From assembly GCF_001258055.1 (NCBI RefSeq), contig NZ_CVRM01000011.1, forward strand, positions 682,001 to 746,000: a stretch of 64,000 nt of DNA. The letters are read 5' to 3'. The stretch comes from Phaeobacter italicus. Lineage in GTDB: Bacteria; Pseudomonadota; Alphaproteobacteria; Rhodobacterales; Rhodobacteraceae. A program made the position numbers and the translations under genes. Under the pieces are notes generated by a model, which had not been told where the DNA came from, made no database searches, and saw only the letters and a program-made list of their open reading frames with translations. Of the stretch, positions 7,888-16,752 are shown piece by piece. Each line of letters opens with the position of its first letter. The stretch's first letter is position 1.

Positions 7888-9099
7888 ATGACCGTTAACA
7901 GGTTGAACCGGATCAGGGATTGGCAACACCGCTACGTCGATCAAAAGAAATACGCTGGCAGCGCCGTTTTGATCAACCGGCATGGTGCGGAGCTCTATTA
8001 TAGTGAGGTTGGCGCGCGCAACATCGAGGAGGATCTTGCATGGACCCGGGACACCGTCGCCCGGATCTATTCGATGACCAAGCCCATCACATCTGTTGCT
8101 CTGATGATGCTGGTCGAGCGTGGGCTGATGCATCTGGATGCACCCGTCAGTGATTTCATACCTGAATTCAAAGAGATGCAGGCCCTTGTTGCGGGCGCGG
8201 AACATATCGGCCAGACCGAGGCAAGCCGCGCGCCGACCTTGCATGAGCTGCTGACGCACACCAGCGGGCTGAGTTATCCGTTCAATCCCGGTATCCTGGC
8301 GGAAGCAATGGCTGAGGCTGATCTGATGTTCAAACCGGGGCAGGGTGCGCTTGCCCCTCAAGTCAGAGAGCTGGCGCAGCTGCCTCTGGCATTCCAGCCC
8401 GGCACCCGGTGGGAGTATTCCGTCAGTATCGACGTCCTTGGCCGCGTGATCGAAGTGGTAAGTGGGCGGACATTGGAAGATTTCTTCCAACGCGAGATCT
8501 TTGATCCCTTGGATATGGCCATGACAGGGTTTCAGACCCCGGAAGGCATCGGCGACAAATTTGCCTCGCTTTATTCACCCTTGGCGGGCGACGCGATGGC
8601 GCTGAACGAAGCGCAGCGCGGAGGCAATCCGCTTCGCCTGACGGATGACTATCATACCAGCCCATTTCACAGGACACAGATGCATTCCGGTGGCGGTGGC
8701 TTGGTCGGCACCATCGACGATTACATGCGATTTGCAGAGATGATCCGCCGAAAAGGCCGCGCCGATGACGGCTTTATCATTTCCCCGCAAACAGTTGATT
8801 TCATGGTGCGAAACCACCTTTCGGGTGACATCGCATCGATGGGTCCGCAAAGTTTCGCTGAACAGCCAATGGAAGGAATGGGGTTTGGTCTTGGGGGCGC
8901 GGTTGTCCTTGATCCTGCACGCGCGCGCTGTCCGGGTTCGCCCGGCGACTTCAGCTGGGGTGGAATGGCGTCCACGTTTTTCTGGGTTGATCCTGTTCTG
9001 GATCTCAGCGTGGTTTTCTTTACCCAGCTCGCGCCCTCAAGCTCATATCCGTCGCGGGCGGAGCTGAAAGCGCTGGTTCACGGCGCGCTTACGAATTAA
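7888..9099 (+). CDS. Serine hydrolase of the beta-lactamase class C/EstB fold
   Basis: The 403-residue protein shows the SxxK motif as SMTK at residues 62-65, the nucleophile and general base of class C beta-lactamases, DD-peptidases and EstB-type esterases. The second motif is YSV where penicillin-recognising enzymes have YxN, and a Gly-rich HSGGGGLVGTIDDY segment follows. There is no signal peptide, so it should act in the cytoplasm, which makes antibiotic resistance unlikely and esterase or lactonase activity more plausible. AGGAG lies upstream of the ATG. It lies between the crotonase and thioesterase genes. Confidence 0.88.
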   Translation: MTVNRLNRIRDWQHRYVDQKKYAGSAVLINRHGAELYYSEVGARNIEEDLAWTRDTVARIYSMTKPITSVALMMLVERGLMHLDAPVSDFIPEFKEMQALVAGAEHIGQTEASRAPTLHELLTHTSGLSYPFNPGILAEAMAEADLMFKPGQGALAPQVRELAQLPLAFQPGTRWEYSVSIDVLGRVIEVVSGRTLEDFFQREIFDPLDMAMTGFQTPEGIGDKFASLYSPLAGDAMALNEAQRGGNPLRLTDDYHTSPFHRTQMHSGGGGLVGTIDDYMRFAEMIRRKGRADDGFIISPQTVDFMVRNHLSGDIASMGPQSFAEQPMEGMGFGLGGAVVLDPARARCPGSPGDFSWGGMASTFFWVDPVLDLSVVFFTQLAPSSSYPSRAELKALVHGALTN

Positions 9100-9175
9100 C
9101 GAAACAGGAGAGCGCAAGGCGCCGCGATTTGCGCGTGGCCGTTGCACCAATATCCAGATGAAAGTCGCCACGTAA

Positions 9176-10042
9176 ATGCCTGAAGCTGCTGATGTTCTTC
9201 TCAATCTCCTGAACCTCGAGGAACTGGATCGCAATCTGTTTCGCGGGGTCGGCTCTGGCGGTGAAACGCCAACGCGTATTTACGGCGGTCAGGTCATCGC
9301 TCAGGCGTTGATGGCGGCGTATCTGACCGTGCCGGACCGGCTGTGCCACTCGCTTCATGCCTATTTTATCCGTCCCGGTGATCCATCCAAGCCGGTGATC
9401 TATGTGGTCGATCCTGCACGAGATGGCGGCAGCTTCACGACGCGGCGCGTAACGGCGATGCAAAACGGCAAGCAGATCCTGAACCTCGCCGCATCTTTTC
9501 ACATCAACGAACCTGGCTGGGAACATCAGCACGACATTCCCCAGGTTCCAAGCCCTGAGCAGCTGGTCTCGCGCGAGGATCTCCACAAGAAATTTGCCAG
9601 CGAAGTCAGCGAGAAAATCCGCGTTGAATTCACCCGTGAACGACCTTTCGAAATTAGAGACATCGACCCGCGCCATCCTGTCGATCCTGGAAAAGCCAGC
9701 GACATCAATCATATGTGGGTTCGGATGAAAGCGGCCAAGAACGCCAGTCCGCAGCTGCAACATGTGTTGATGGCCTATGTGTCTGACTACGGCTTGCTTG
9801 GATCTGCGCTACGGCCGCATGGGCTCAGCTTTCTCAAAGGCGAAGCCATGACAGCGAGCCTTGATCACGCGATGTGGTTTCATGCGCCGGTACAGTTTGA
9901 CGCCTGGCATCTCTATACGATGGATTCTCCCTTTGCTGGCGGTGGTCGAGGGTTCAACCGAGGATCCATTTTCACGGAAGATGGCCGATTGGTCGCCAGC
10001 GTCGCTCAGGAAGGGCTGATGCGCCCAATTACCAAAACCTAA
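9176..10042 (+). CDS. tesB: Acyl-CoA thioesterase II
   Basis: The 288-residue product is a double hot-dog thioesterase of the TesB family, which hydrolyses acyl-CoA to free acid and CoA. It has the usual length. Family segments include RIYGGQVIAQALMAAY with the first hot-dog helix, the HSLHAYFIRPGDP segment, and SLDHAMWFHAP holding the catalytic Asp of the Asp-Gln-Thr set. It is the last gene of the plus-strand run 4082-10042. No Shine-Dalgarno sequence is visible; instead a five-codon frame (ATG at 9158, TAA at 9173-9175) ends directly before the tesB ATG. Confidence 0.94.
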   Translation: MPEAADVLLNLLNLEELDRNLFRGVGSGGETPTRIYGGQVIAQALMAAYLTVPDRLCHSLHAYFIRPGDPSKPVIYVVDPARDGGSFTTRRVTAMQNGKQILNLAASFHINEPGWEHQHDIPQVPSPEQLVSREDLHKKFASEVSEKIRVEFTRERPFEIRDIDPRHPVDPGKASDINHMWVRMKAAKNASPQLQHVLMAYVSDYGLLGSALRPHGLSFLKGEAMTASLDHAMWFHAPVQFDAWHLYTMDSPFAGGGRGFNRGSIFTEDGRLVASVAQEGLMRPITKT

Positions 10043-10799
10043 GCCAGGTCAACGGGTTCCAGGGTTCTTTATAGCGCTCTTAATTACCATAATACAGATT
10101 ATAAAACACGCTGAAACGAGCAGTTCGCTTCGCTCTCTCTGTTCTGTAGTCATCCTTCTGTCGTGTTTTTCCACCGGCAATTGCCTTGCGTGGAAGCAGC
10201 GTTTGTGGGCCAACATCCCTGAACAATCACCTGCGCCGGTTTGGAAACCCGGTCGGGATTTCCTTAAGATTTTCGATTCATCTTTTTTCAACACAGGTTG
10301 AGGCGTGGATCCCTGGCGTGCTAAAAAATGGCACGCATTCATGGAGAGTTTTGTGATAGCTCCGGTGCGACCGCCTGCTCAGCGAGGTTATGGCTGTGTG
10401 GGCGCAAATCTGTTTACCTGCATTTCTGCAAAGCCTGCTGATCACCCCGCTTTGGCTTTGCGAAAACTCCTGCTTGTGCGGAAAATCTCCCGCGCTGCAC
10501 GGGGTCTGCAAAAATGCGGGCTGCTCTGGCGATCACTGGCCTCGCTTGGCGCGGTTTCCAGAGCACGTTAACCCCAGCCTGGCGCGATCGTTAGTTATTG
10601 TAGGTATTTGCGCAGGCTGGGCGTCAACCGTTTCGGCCAGACCTGGCCTCAGTCAGCCCAGCAATTTGCAGCACAGGTCATTGCGCTAATTGCAGAGCGT
10701 TCGGGGTTTGCGAATTTGCCCAGCACCCTTGCATGAATTCAAAGGGTCCGCCAACGGTAAACATCTGAATCCATTAACAATATTGCAAGGATCTTAACA
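10043..10799. other. Gene-free convergent gap with clustered TTTGC/GCAAA words
   Basis: No frame here looks like a protein; the short ORFs on both strands have no family signature. Both flanking genes end toward the gap, so no promoter is needed. From 10402 to 10719 there are about nine words built on TTTGC or GCAAA, for example at 10456-10466, 10507-10518, 10606-10614, 10663-10670, 10681-10694 and the double word TTTGCGAATTTGC at 10707-10719. They could be binding sites, remnants, or part of an RNA. I cannot decide between these. Confidence 0.5.
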
Positions 10800-10841
10800 A
10801 AAAAAACCGCGCCTTTGGCATCCCAAAAGCGCGGTTTGTTT
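10799..10841 (-). terminator. Terminator of gcdH
   Basis: AAACCGCGC (10804-10812) and GCGCGGTTT (10829-10837) form a perfect 9-bp stem. On the minus strand it is followed by a long T-tract. It lies just after the gcdH stop. The plus side also has a T-rich tail, so it may work both ways. Confidence 0.9.
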
Positions 10842-10865
10842 AATTTTATCCGTCAGACGTGGAGT

Positions 10866-12086
10866 TTAGAAAAACGCCTGCAGGCCCGTTTGTGCGCGAC
10901 CAAGGATCAGGGCGTGAACGTCGTGGGTGCCCTCGTAGGTGTTGACTGTCTCCAGGTTCACCATGTGACGGATGACGCCGAATTCCAGGCTGATCCCATT
11001 GCCACCGTGCATGTCGCGTGCATTGCGAGCAATTTCCAGTGCCTTGCCGCAGTTGTTGCGCTTGACGATCGAAATCATCTCGGGCGCCGCGTTTGCCGCA
11101 TCCATCAGGCGACCGACCTGAAGAGAGGCCTGCAGGCCAAGGGTGATTTCGGTCTGCATGTTGGCAAGTTTCAACTGAAACAGCTGGGTATTTGCAAGCG
11201 GGCGGCCAAACTGTTTGCGGTCGAGCCCATATTGACGGGCGGCATGCCAGCAGAATTCTGCAGCCCCCATCGCGCCCCAGCTGATGCCGTAACGTGCCCG
11301 GTTCAAACAGCCGAACGGACCTTTCAGGCCTTCGACATGGGGCAGCAGCGCGTCTTCGCCGACTTCGACGCCGTCCATTACGATTTCACCGGTGATCGAC
11401 GCGCGCAGCGATGCCTTGTTGCCGATCTTGGGTGCCGACAGCCCCTTCATGCCTTTTTCCAGCACAAAACCACGGATTTTTCCGCCGTGTGCTTCGGATT
11501 TGGCCCAAACAACAAAGACATCGGCGATGGGTGCGTTGGAGATCCACATTTTGGACCCGGTCAGACGGTAACCGCCATCAGTCTTTTCTGCGCGGGTTTT
11601 CATGCCTGCGGGGTCAGATCCGGCGTCCGGCTCGGTCAGGCCAAAGCAGCCAATCCATTCTCCGGAAGAAAGCTTTGGCAGGTATTTCTGGCGCTGTTCT
11701 TCGCTGCCATATGCGTAAATGGGATACATCACGAGCGAGCTTTGCACCGACATCATGGAGCGGTAGCCGCTGTCGACGCGTTCGACCTCGCGCGCGACCA
11801 GACCATAAGAGACATAGCCCGCGCCAAGCCCGCCGTATTCTTCGGGGATGGTGGTGCCAAGAAGGCCCATCTCGCCCATCTCGCGGAAGATTTCAGGATC
11901 AGTTTCCTCGTTTTCATAAGCACTTAGAATGCGAGGTTGAAGTTTTTCCTGAGCATAAGAGCGTGCAGATGCCGCGATCATGCGTTCGTCTTCGGTCAAT
12001 TGTTCGTCAAGACGCAGGGGGTCTTCCCAATTGAACTTGCCCAGATCGGGGGCGTCTTTGGCGCGCAGGGTCGGTTTGTCGGTCAT
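10866..12086 (-). CDS. gcdH: Glutaryl-CoA dehydrogenase
   Basis: This FAD enzyme oxidises and decarboxylates glutaryl-CoA to crotonyl-CoA in lysine, tryptophan and benzoate-type catabolism. The 406-residue protein is of usual length and has acyl-CoA dehydrogenase motifs: [48 protein letters not shown], and the catalytic Glu near residue 385 in [10 protein letters not shown]. The long N-terminus with [16 protein letters not shown] and the [15 protein letters not shown] segment are specific to GcdH rather than short-chain enzymes. A divergent LysR regulator starts 116 bases away, and a terminator follows the stop. Confidence 0.95.
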   Translation of the reverse strand: MTDKPTLRAKDAPDLGKFNWEDPLRLDEQLTEDERMIAASARSYAQEKLQPRILSAYENEETDPEIFREMGEMGLLGTTIPEEYGGLGAGYVSYGLVAREVERVDSGYRSMMSVQSSLVMYPIYAYGSEEQRQKYLPKLSSGEWIGCFGLTEPDAGSDPAGMKTRAEKTDGGYRLTGSKMWISNAPIADVFVVWAKSEAHGGKIRGFVLEKGMKGLSAPKIGNKASLRASITGEIVMDGVEVGEDALLPHVEGLKGPFGCLNRARYGISWGAMGAAEFCWHAARQYGLDRKQFGRPLANTQLFQLKLANMQTEITLGLQASLQVGRLMDAANAAPEMISIVKRNNCGKALEIARNARDMHGGNGISLEFGVIRHMVNLETVNTYEGTHDVHALILGRAQTGLQAFF

Positions 12087-12125
12087 TGGTCCACCTTTTG
12101 GTCCTTGTGTCTGGGCCAGAGTTTA

Positions 12126-12140
12126 ACCTTGCGGTAAGGT
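12126..12140. promoter_or_regulatory. Candidate LysR-type operator between gcdH and its divergent regulator
   Basis: ACCTT-GCGGT-AAGGT is a 15-bp interrupted palindrome of the T-N11-A size used by LysR regulators. It sits about 40 bases upstream of gcdH and 60 bases upstream of the lysR start. Confidence 0.45.
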
Positions 12141-12154
12141 GAAAAACAGCGATA

Positions 12155-12199
12155 GAACCACAAGGAAACATGACAAAAGCTCATACTTTGATGTGGTTC
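12155..12199. repeat. Inverted repeat directly before the lysR start
   Basis: GAACCACA (12155-12162) and TGTGGTTC (12192-12199) are perfect inverted arms 29 bases apart. The right arm ends three bases before the lysR ATG, so protein binding here could block translation or transcription of the regulator. Confidence 0.4.
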
Positions 12200-12202
12200 T
12201 GA

Positions 12203-13114
12203 ATGGCGACACCAAGGCGATTTCTTCCATCAATTGCAGCGCTGCGTGCGCTTGAGGCCCTCGACCGGCTTGGCAGCGCCTCGGCTGCGGCAGATGAGCT
12301 GTCGTTGACACAGGGCGCCGTCAGCAGGCAGCTGCAGGCGCTGGAACGGCAATTGGGCGTTGATCTGGTGCGGCGCGATCAGAAACGTCTCACCCTCTCC
12401 GCAGAGGCGCAAACCTATGCATCAGAGGTGCGGCAGGCGCTCAATCAGATTGCGCAATCAACCCTGCGGGTGCAGGCAGCTCCGCTTGCGGGTACGCTGA
12501 ACCTGGCCATTCTGCCTGCCTTTGGAATGCGTTGGCTGATGCCCCGACTGCCAGAATTTGCGCGTCTCCATCCGGATGTGACAATCAACATGTCTACCCG
12601 GCTGGAACCGTTCAACTTTGTTGGTGAAGGCTTTGATGCTGCGATACATTTCGGATCGGCAGATTGGCCCGGAACCGAGGCGCTGTTGCTGAAACACGAG
12701 CAGATGCTGCCGGTTTGCGCACCTGATCTGCTCAATGGTCGCGATATACCGGATCCGGCGGCCATTCTGTCCCTGCCCCTTTTGCACATTCAGACCCGCC
12801 CCAAGGCCTGGGCCCAATGGTTTGAAAGCCACGGGGTTCCGGCATCCACGGGTTTGTCCGGCACAATGTATGACCAATTCTCAACCATCACTCAGGCGGC
12901 TTTGCATGGCCTGGGTGTGGCCTTGATGCCGGATTATCTGGTTGAACAGGACATTGCGACAGGCAGGCTTGTGGCGCTGCACCCCTCTCCAACAGAGAGT
13001 CGCGGCGCCTATTACCTGGTTTGGCCTGCAACCCGGTCCAAGGACCCGGCGCTTGTCAAATTTCGCGATTGGCTGGCAGGTCAGGCCCAGCCAGAGGATC
13101 CGCTGCCACGCTGA
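12203..13114 (+). CDS. LysR-family regulator, GcvA-like
   Basis: The 303-residue protein has an N-terminal LysR helix-turn-helix (residues about 8-67, with SASAAADELSLTQGAVSRQLQALE) and a periplasmic-binding-protein-like effector domain from about residue 90. The SLTQGAVSRQ wording and the GVALMPDYL segment are those of the GcvA subgroup. It is divergent from gcdH, and in other bacteria the regulator of glutaryl-CoA dehydrogenase (GcdR) is a LysR protein placed like this, so control of gcdH is the likely role. The ATG has no clear ribosome-binding site. Confidence 0.92.
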   Translation: MATPRRFLPSIAALRALEALDRLGSASAAADELSLTQGAVSRQLQALERQLGVDLVRRDQKRLTLSAEAQTYASEVRQALNQIAQSTLRVQAAPLAGTLNLAILPAFGMRWLMPRLPEFARLHPDVTINMSTRLEPFNFVGEGFDAAIHFGSADWPGTEALLLKHEQMLPVCAPDLLNGRDIPDPAAILSLPLLHIQTRPKAWAQWFESHGVPASTGLSGTMYDQFSTITQAALHGLGVALMPDYLVEQDIATGRLVALHPSPTESRGAYYLVWPATRSKDPALVKFRDWLAGQAQPEDPLPR

Positions 13115-13125
13115 GCCCACAAAAA

Positions 13126-13149
13126 CACCCCCTGGATCGCCAGGGGGTG
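13126..13149 (-). terminator. Terminator of the pst-phoU-phoB operon
   Basis: CACCCCCTGG (13126-13135) and CCAGGGGGTG (13140-13149) form a perfect 10-bp stem with a four-base loop. On the minus strand it runs into TTTTTGTG. It lies 25 bases after the phoB stop. Confidence 0.95.
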
Positions 13150-13174
13150 CCAGATGTCATGGCGGACGCACATT

Positions 13175-13864
13175 CTATCCCAGAGCGTAACCTGCACCCC
13201 GCACAGTGCGCACCGGGTCAGAGCCGCCGTGCTGGGTCAGCGCCTTGCGCAGCCGACCGATGTGGACATCGACAGTGCGGGTGTCGACATAGATGTCCCT
13301 GCCCCAGACCCGATCCAAAAGCTGTTCACGGCTCCAGACGCGGCCGGGTTTTTCCATGAAGGTGGACAGAAGACGAAACTCTGTCGGGCCAAGCTTCAAT
13401 TGCGTATCGGCACGGCTGACCTTGTGGGTTTCAGCGTCCAGAACGATATCGTCAAACTCCAGCCGAACACCAACCGTTGACGGACGGACCCGGCGCAACT
13501 GGGTCCGGACGCGGGCCATCAGTTCCACGACAGAGTACGGCTTGACGACATAGTCATCCGCGCCGGTTTCCAGACCACGCACCTTGTCGACCTCTTCCGA
13601 CCGGGCGGATAGCATGATGATCGGGATATTGCGGGTTTCTGTGCGCGACTTCAGCCGACGGCAGACCTCTATCCCGCTGAGGTTCGGCATCATCCAATCC
13701 AGAACGATGATGTCCGGCGTGTCCTCTTCAACGATCAAAAGCGCCTCTTCGCCGTTTTCGGCGCGCAGCACGCGAAATCCGTCGGCTTCCAGATTGTAGG
13801 CCAGCACCTCTCGCTGGGCCAGCTCATCCTCGACAACCAGTACCGTTGGTTGGTCCGCAGACAT
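13175..13864 (-). CDS. phoB: Phosphate regulon response regulator PhoB
   Basis: PhoB is phosphorylated by PhoR under phosphate limitation and binds Pho boxes. The 229-residue protein has a receiver domain (acidic pocket VVEDE, phosphorylated Asp at residue 56 in LDWMMP, switch Ser in MLSARS, Lys in VVKPYS) and an OmpR-type winged helix with LGPTEFRLLSTFMEKPGRV and DTRTVDVHIGRLRKAL. The linker and GLETGADDYVVKPYS are typical of PhoB. It follows phoU by three bases at the end of the operon. A three-unit Pho box upstream of pstS makes autoregulation likely. Confidence 0.97.
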   Translation of the reverse strand: MSADQPTVLVVEDELAQREVLAYNLEADGFRVLRAENGEEALLIVEEDTPDIIVLDWMMPNLSGIEVCRRLKSRTETRNIPIIMLSARSEEVDKVRGLETGADDYVVKPYSVVELMARVRTQLRRVRPSTVGVRLEFDDIVLDAETHKVSRADTQLKLGPTEFRLLSTFMEKPGRVWSREQLLDRVWGRDIYVDTRTVDVHIGRLRKALTQHGGSDPVRTVRGAGYALG

Positions 13865-13867
13865 GGA

Positions 13868-14581
13868 TCACACTCCCTGCTGCGGAATGGAAGAGGTGGT
13901 ATCAGCCTTCTGGCGGTCATCTTCTGGCTTGTCGCCGGTCACGAGATAGACAACCTGCTCTGCAATCGAGGTGACATGATCGCCCATCCGTTCGACGTTT
14001 TTGGCGATGAAGTGCAGATGCATGCAGGGGGTGATGTTGCGCGGGTCTTCCATCATGAAGGTCAGAAACTCGCGGAACAGGGCGTTGTACATCTGGTCGA
14101 CGTCCTTGTCGCGGGCGATGACATCATGGGCCAGTTCCACATCGCGCTGGATATAGGAATCCAGCGCATCTTTCAGCATCAACTCTACCTCGCGGGCCAT
14201 CCGGCGCATGGCGGCGGCACTCTCAGACACATTTGGCCCCTGAGCGAGAACGGCCGTCCGCTTGGCGATGTTCTTGGCGTAGTCGCCGATCCGCTCCAGG
14301 TTGCCAGAAATCTTCATGACTGACAGAACCAGACGCAGGTCAACGGCTGCGGGGGCACGGATCGCGATGACGCGGGCGGCCTCTTCGTTGATCAGCTCTT
14401 CCAGACCATCAATTGCCTTGTCGCCCTGGCGCACCTGCTGGGCCAGCTCTTCGTCGCGGGTTTCCAATGCGCGAGCGGCATCCATGATGGCTGCTTCGAC
14501 CAAACCACCCATTTTCATGATCTGGGCCTGGATCGCTTCGAGGTCGCGGTCAAACGCGGATGCAATATGTTGTTCTACCAT
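13868..14581 (-). CDS. phoU: Phosphate transport regulator PhoU
   Basis: PhoU links the Pst transporter to PhoR and keeps the regulon off when phosphate is plentiful. The 237-residue protein consists of two three-helix PhoU domains, with metal-binding type motifs ERIGDYAKNIAKR in the first half and NVERMGDHVTSIAEQV in the second. The ATG at 14581 is chosen because GAGGA lies six bases before it and family members start MVEQHI-like; the open frame extends much further only by overlapping pstB. It lies between pstB and phoB with gaps of 14 and 3 bases. Confidence 0.96.
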   Translation of the reverse strand: MVEQHIASAFDRDLEAIQAQIMKMGGLVEAAIMDAARALETRDEELAQQVRQGDKAIDGLEELINEEAARVIAIRAPAAVDLRLVLSVMKISGNLERIGDYAKNIAKRTAVLAQGPNVSESAAAMRRMAREVELMLKDALDSYIQRDVELAHDVIARDKDVDQMYNALFREFLTFMMEDPRNITPCMHLHFIAKNVERMGDHVTSIAEQVVYLVTGDKPEDDRQKADTTSSIPQQGV

Positions 14582-14595
14582 AATCTTGTCCTCGA

Positions 14596-15393
14596 TCAGC
14601 CGATGCGGCCGGTGATGTAGCTTTCGGTGCGTGGATCTTCGGGGTTGGTAAAGATCTGGCCGGTTGCGCCAAATTCCACCAGATTGCCAAGGTGGAAGAA
14701 GGCGGTTTTCTGGCTGACACGGGCGGCCTGCTGCATGGAGTGGGTCACGATCACAACCGAATAGCTGTCGCGCAGCTCGTCGATCAGCTCTTCGATCTGG
14801 GCCGTCGCAATGGGGTCCAGCGCCGAACATGGCTCGTCCATCAGCAGGACTTCGGGCTCTGTCGCAACTGCGCGTGCAATGCACAGGCGCTGCTGCTGGC
14901 CACCCGACAGACCAGTGCCCGGTGCATCAAGACGATCTTTCACCTCGTCCCAGATGGCGCCACGGCGCAGGGATTTTTCAACGATCTCGTCCAGCTCCGC
15001 CTTGTTGGCGGCCAGGCCATGAATGCGCGGGCCATAGGCCACATTGTCATAAATCGACTTGGGGAACGGGTTGGGTTTCTGAAACACCATCCCAACCTTC
15101 GCGCGCAGCTGCACAGGGTCCACGCGGCTGTCATAGATGTCTTCGCCGTCGATTTCGATATCACCGGTCACACGGCAGATGTCGATGGTGTCGTTCATCC
15201 GGTTGAGGCAGCGCAGGAATGTCGACTTGCCGCAGCCTGACGGGCCGATGAAAGCGGTGACCGTGTTGTCTTCGATCTCGACGTTCACGTCCTTGATCGC
15301 GTGGGACTCGCCGTAATAGACATTCACGTTCTTGGCGGCGATCTTGGTTTTTTGTGTTTCCACGTCTTTTTCCAATGCAGTCATCTGGTTCAT
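14596..15393 (-). CDS. pstB: Phosphate ABC transporter ATPase PstB
   Basis: PstB powers high-affinity phosphate uptake through PstCA. The 265-residue protein has Walker [10 protein letters not shown], the Q-loop in [12 protein letters not shown] (a PstB signature), the ABC signature LSGGQQQR, Walker [13 protein letters not shown] and the H-loop VTHSMQQA. The Ala-Cys-Ser DEPCSALDP variant is typical of PstB. The ATG at 15393 is preceded by GTGGGGGCTGAA; a GTG twelve bases upstream abuts the pstA stop and is less likely. Confidence 0.97.
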   Translation of the reverse strand: MNQMTALEKDVETQKTKIAAKNVNVYYGESHAIKDVNVEIEDNTVTAFIGPSGCGKSTFLRCLNRMNDTIDICRVTGDIEIDGEDIYDSRVDPVQLRAKVGMVFQKPNPFPKSIYDNVAYGPRIHGLAANKAELDEIVEKSLRRGAIWDEVKDRLDAPGTGLSGGQQQRLCIARAVATEPEVLLMDEPCSALDPIATAQIEELIDELRDSYSVVIVTHSMQQAARVSQKTAFFHLGNLVEFGATGQIFTNPEDPRTESYITGRIG

Positions 15394-15405
15394 TTCAGCC
15401 CCCAC

Positions 15406-16752
15406 TTACCAGCGGCGTTCAAAGCGGCGGCGCAGGATCACAGCCACTGTGTTCATGGTTACGAGGAAGATCAACAGAATGATGATCCCACCCCAAGCGC
15501 GTTCGTAAAAGGCCGGATCGGCACGTTTGGCCCATTCATAGATCTGAGCAGGCATGGCAGAGTTTGGCGACAGCAAGCCATCGGCAATGGTTTCCGGTGC
15601 GTTGGATGCGATGAAGCCAACCATACCAATCAACAAAAGCGGTGCGGTTTCGCCAAGGGCCTGCGCCAGACCGATGATGGTCCCTGTCAGGATACCGGGT
15701 GCTGCGAGCGGCAGCACATGGTGAAACACCGCCTGCATCCGCGACGCCCCTACCCCAAGAGCCGCATCACGGATCGAGGGCGGCACGGCCTTGAGCGCGG
15801 CGCGGGTCGAAATGATGACCGTGGGCAGGGTCATCAGCGTAAGGACCAGACCACCCACCAAAGGCGCGGACATCGGCAGGTGCATGTAGTTGATGAATAC
15901 CGCAAGGCCGAGAATACCAAACACGATCGACGGAACCGCGGCGAGGTTGGAAATGTTCACCTCAATGATATCGGTCAGCCAGTTTTTGGGCGCGAACTCT
16001 TCCAGATAGATGGACGCGGCGACACCGATGGGCAGCGCCAGTGCAAGGACCACCAACATCATGAACAGTGATCCCAGCATGGAGACCCCCATGCCTGCGG
16101 CTTCGGGACGCGCGTCAGAGGCATCTGCGCCGGTGATGAAGGCTAGGTTGAATGTCTTTTCAACCACGCCCGCGCTCACCAGTGCATCGACCAGATCCAG
16201 TTGTTCCGGCGAAATGCTCTTGTCATTGGCGATGCTGTCTCGGCTCACACGGCCCTTCATGTAGCCGTCAACGCGGCTGGAGGCCAGAAAGCGGAATTCT
16301 ACGGTTTCGCCAATCTGATCCGGGTTTGCGATAACAAATTCGCGCAGTGTCGCGGCTGCGTCCTTTGACAGGATCCCGGCCATTTCCTTGGCTTTCAGCG
16401 GGCTGTCGATGCCGAGTTCGGCCACTTTGGCCTCTACCGCGGCCCGGATGATCGGCGCATAGCCAAAGGTCGTGACCTTCTTGATTGCATCGATGTCGCG
16501 GGTGCCGGATTTGTCCAGCTTGCTCTCCAGCAGCTCAACCTCGAGCGTCACAAAGGTCTGTTGGAATGCACCGGTGCCACGCCCCACGATGGTTGTCACC
16601 AGGACACAGAGCATCAAGAGGCCGACCGAGATCGCAGCGATACCATAGGCGCGGAACCGGCGCTCTGCGGCATTGCGTTTGCGTGTGCGGGCGCTGTGCT
16701 GCAACAGTGAGCCGCCCTTATTGTTTGCGGGATTTTGACGGGTGTCGGTCAT
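15406..16752 (-). CDS. pstA: Phosphate ABC transporter permease PstA, enlarged form
   Basis: This is the second membrane subunit of the Pst transporter. The 448-residue protein is about 150 residues longer than E. coli PstA. The first membrane helix is near residues 35-55, followed by a hydrophilic region of roughly 170 residues before the conserved core (SLFMMLVVLALALPIGVAA onward). The inner-membrane loop with GVGASRMQAVFHHVLPLAAPGI is the EAA-like ATPase contact. The extra loop is probably periplasmic. The start overlaps the pstC stop (TAATG). Confidence 0.95.
   Translation of the reverse strand: MTDTRQNPANNKGGSLLQHSARTRKRNAAERRFRAYGIAAISVGLLMLCVLVTTIVGRGTGAFQQTFVTLEVELLESKLDKSGTRDIDAIKKVTTFGYAPIIRAAVEAKVAELGIDSPLKAKEMAGILSKDAAATLREFVIANPDQIGETVEFRFLASSRVDGYMKGRVSRDSIANDKSISPEQLDLVDALVSAGVVEKTFNLAFITGADASDARPEAAGMGVSMLGSLFMMLVVLALALPIGVAASIYLEEFAPKNWLTDIIEVNISNLAAVPSIVFGILGLAVFINYMHLPMSAPLVGGLVLTLMTLPTVIISTRAALKAVPPSIRDAALGVGASRMQAVFHHVLPLAAPGILTGTIIGLAQALGETAPLLLIGMVGFIASNAPETIADGLLSPNSAMPAQIYEWAKRADPAFYERAWGGIIILLIFLVTMNTVAVILRRRFERRW

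Noticed and set aside
7888-9099. Beta-lactamase resistance gene
   Set aside because: The SMTK motif is present, but there is no signal peptide, the YxN motif is YSV, and the neighbours are acyl-CoA genes; an esterase-like hydrolase is more likely.
10815-11927. 370-codon plus-strand open frame opposite gcdH
   Set aside because: It is a shadow of the GC-rich gcdH frame; the product has no family signature and gcdH is unmistakable.
13868-14884. 338-codon version of phoU
   Set aside because: The extension lies inside pstB in another frame; the ATG at 14581 has a good ribosome-binding site and the family N-terminus.
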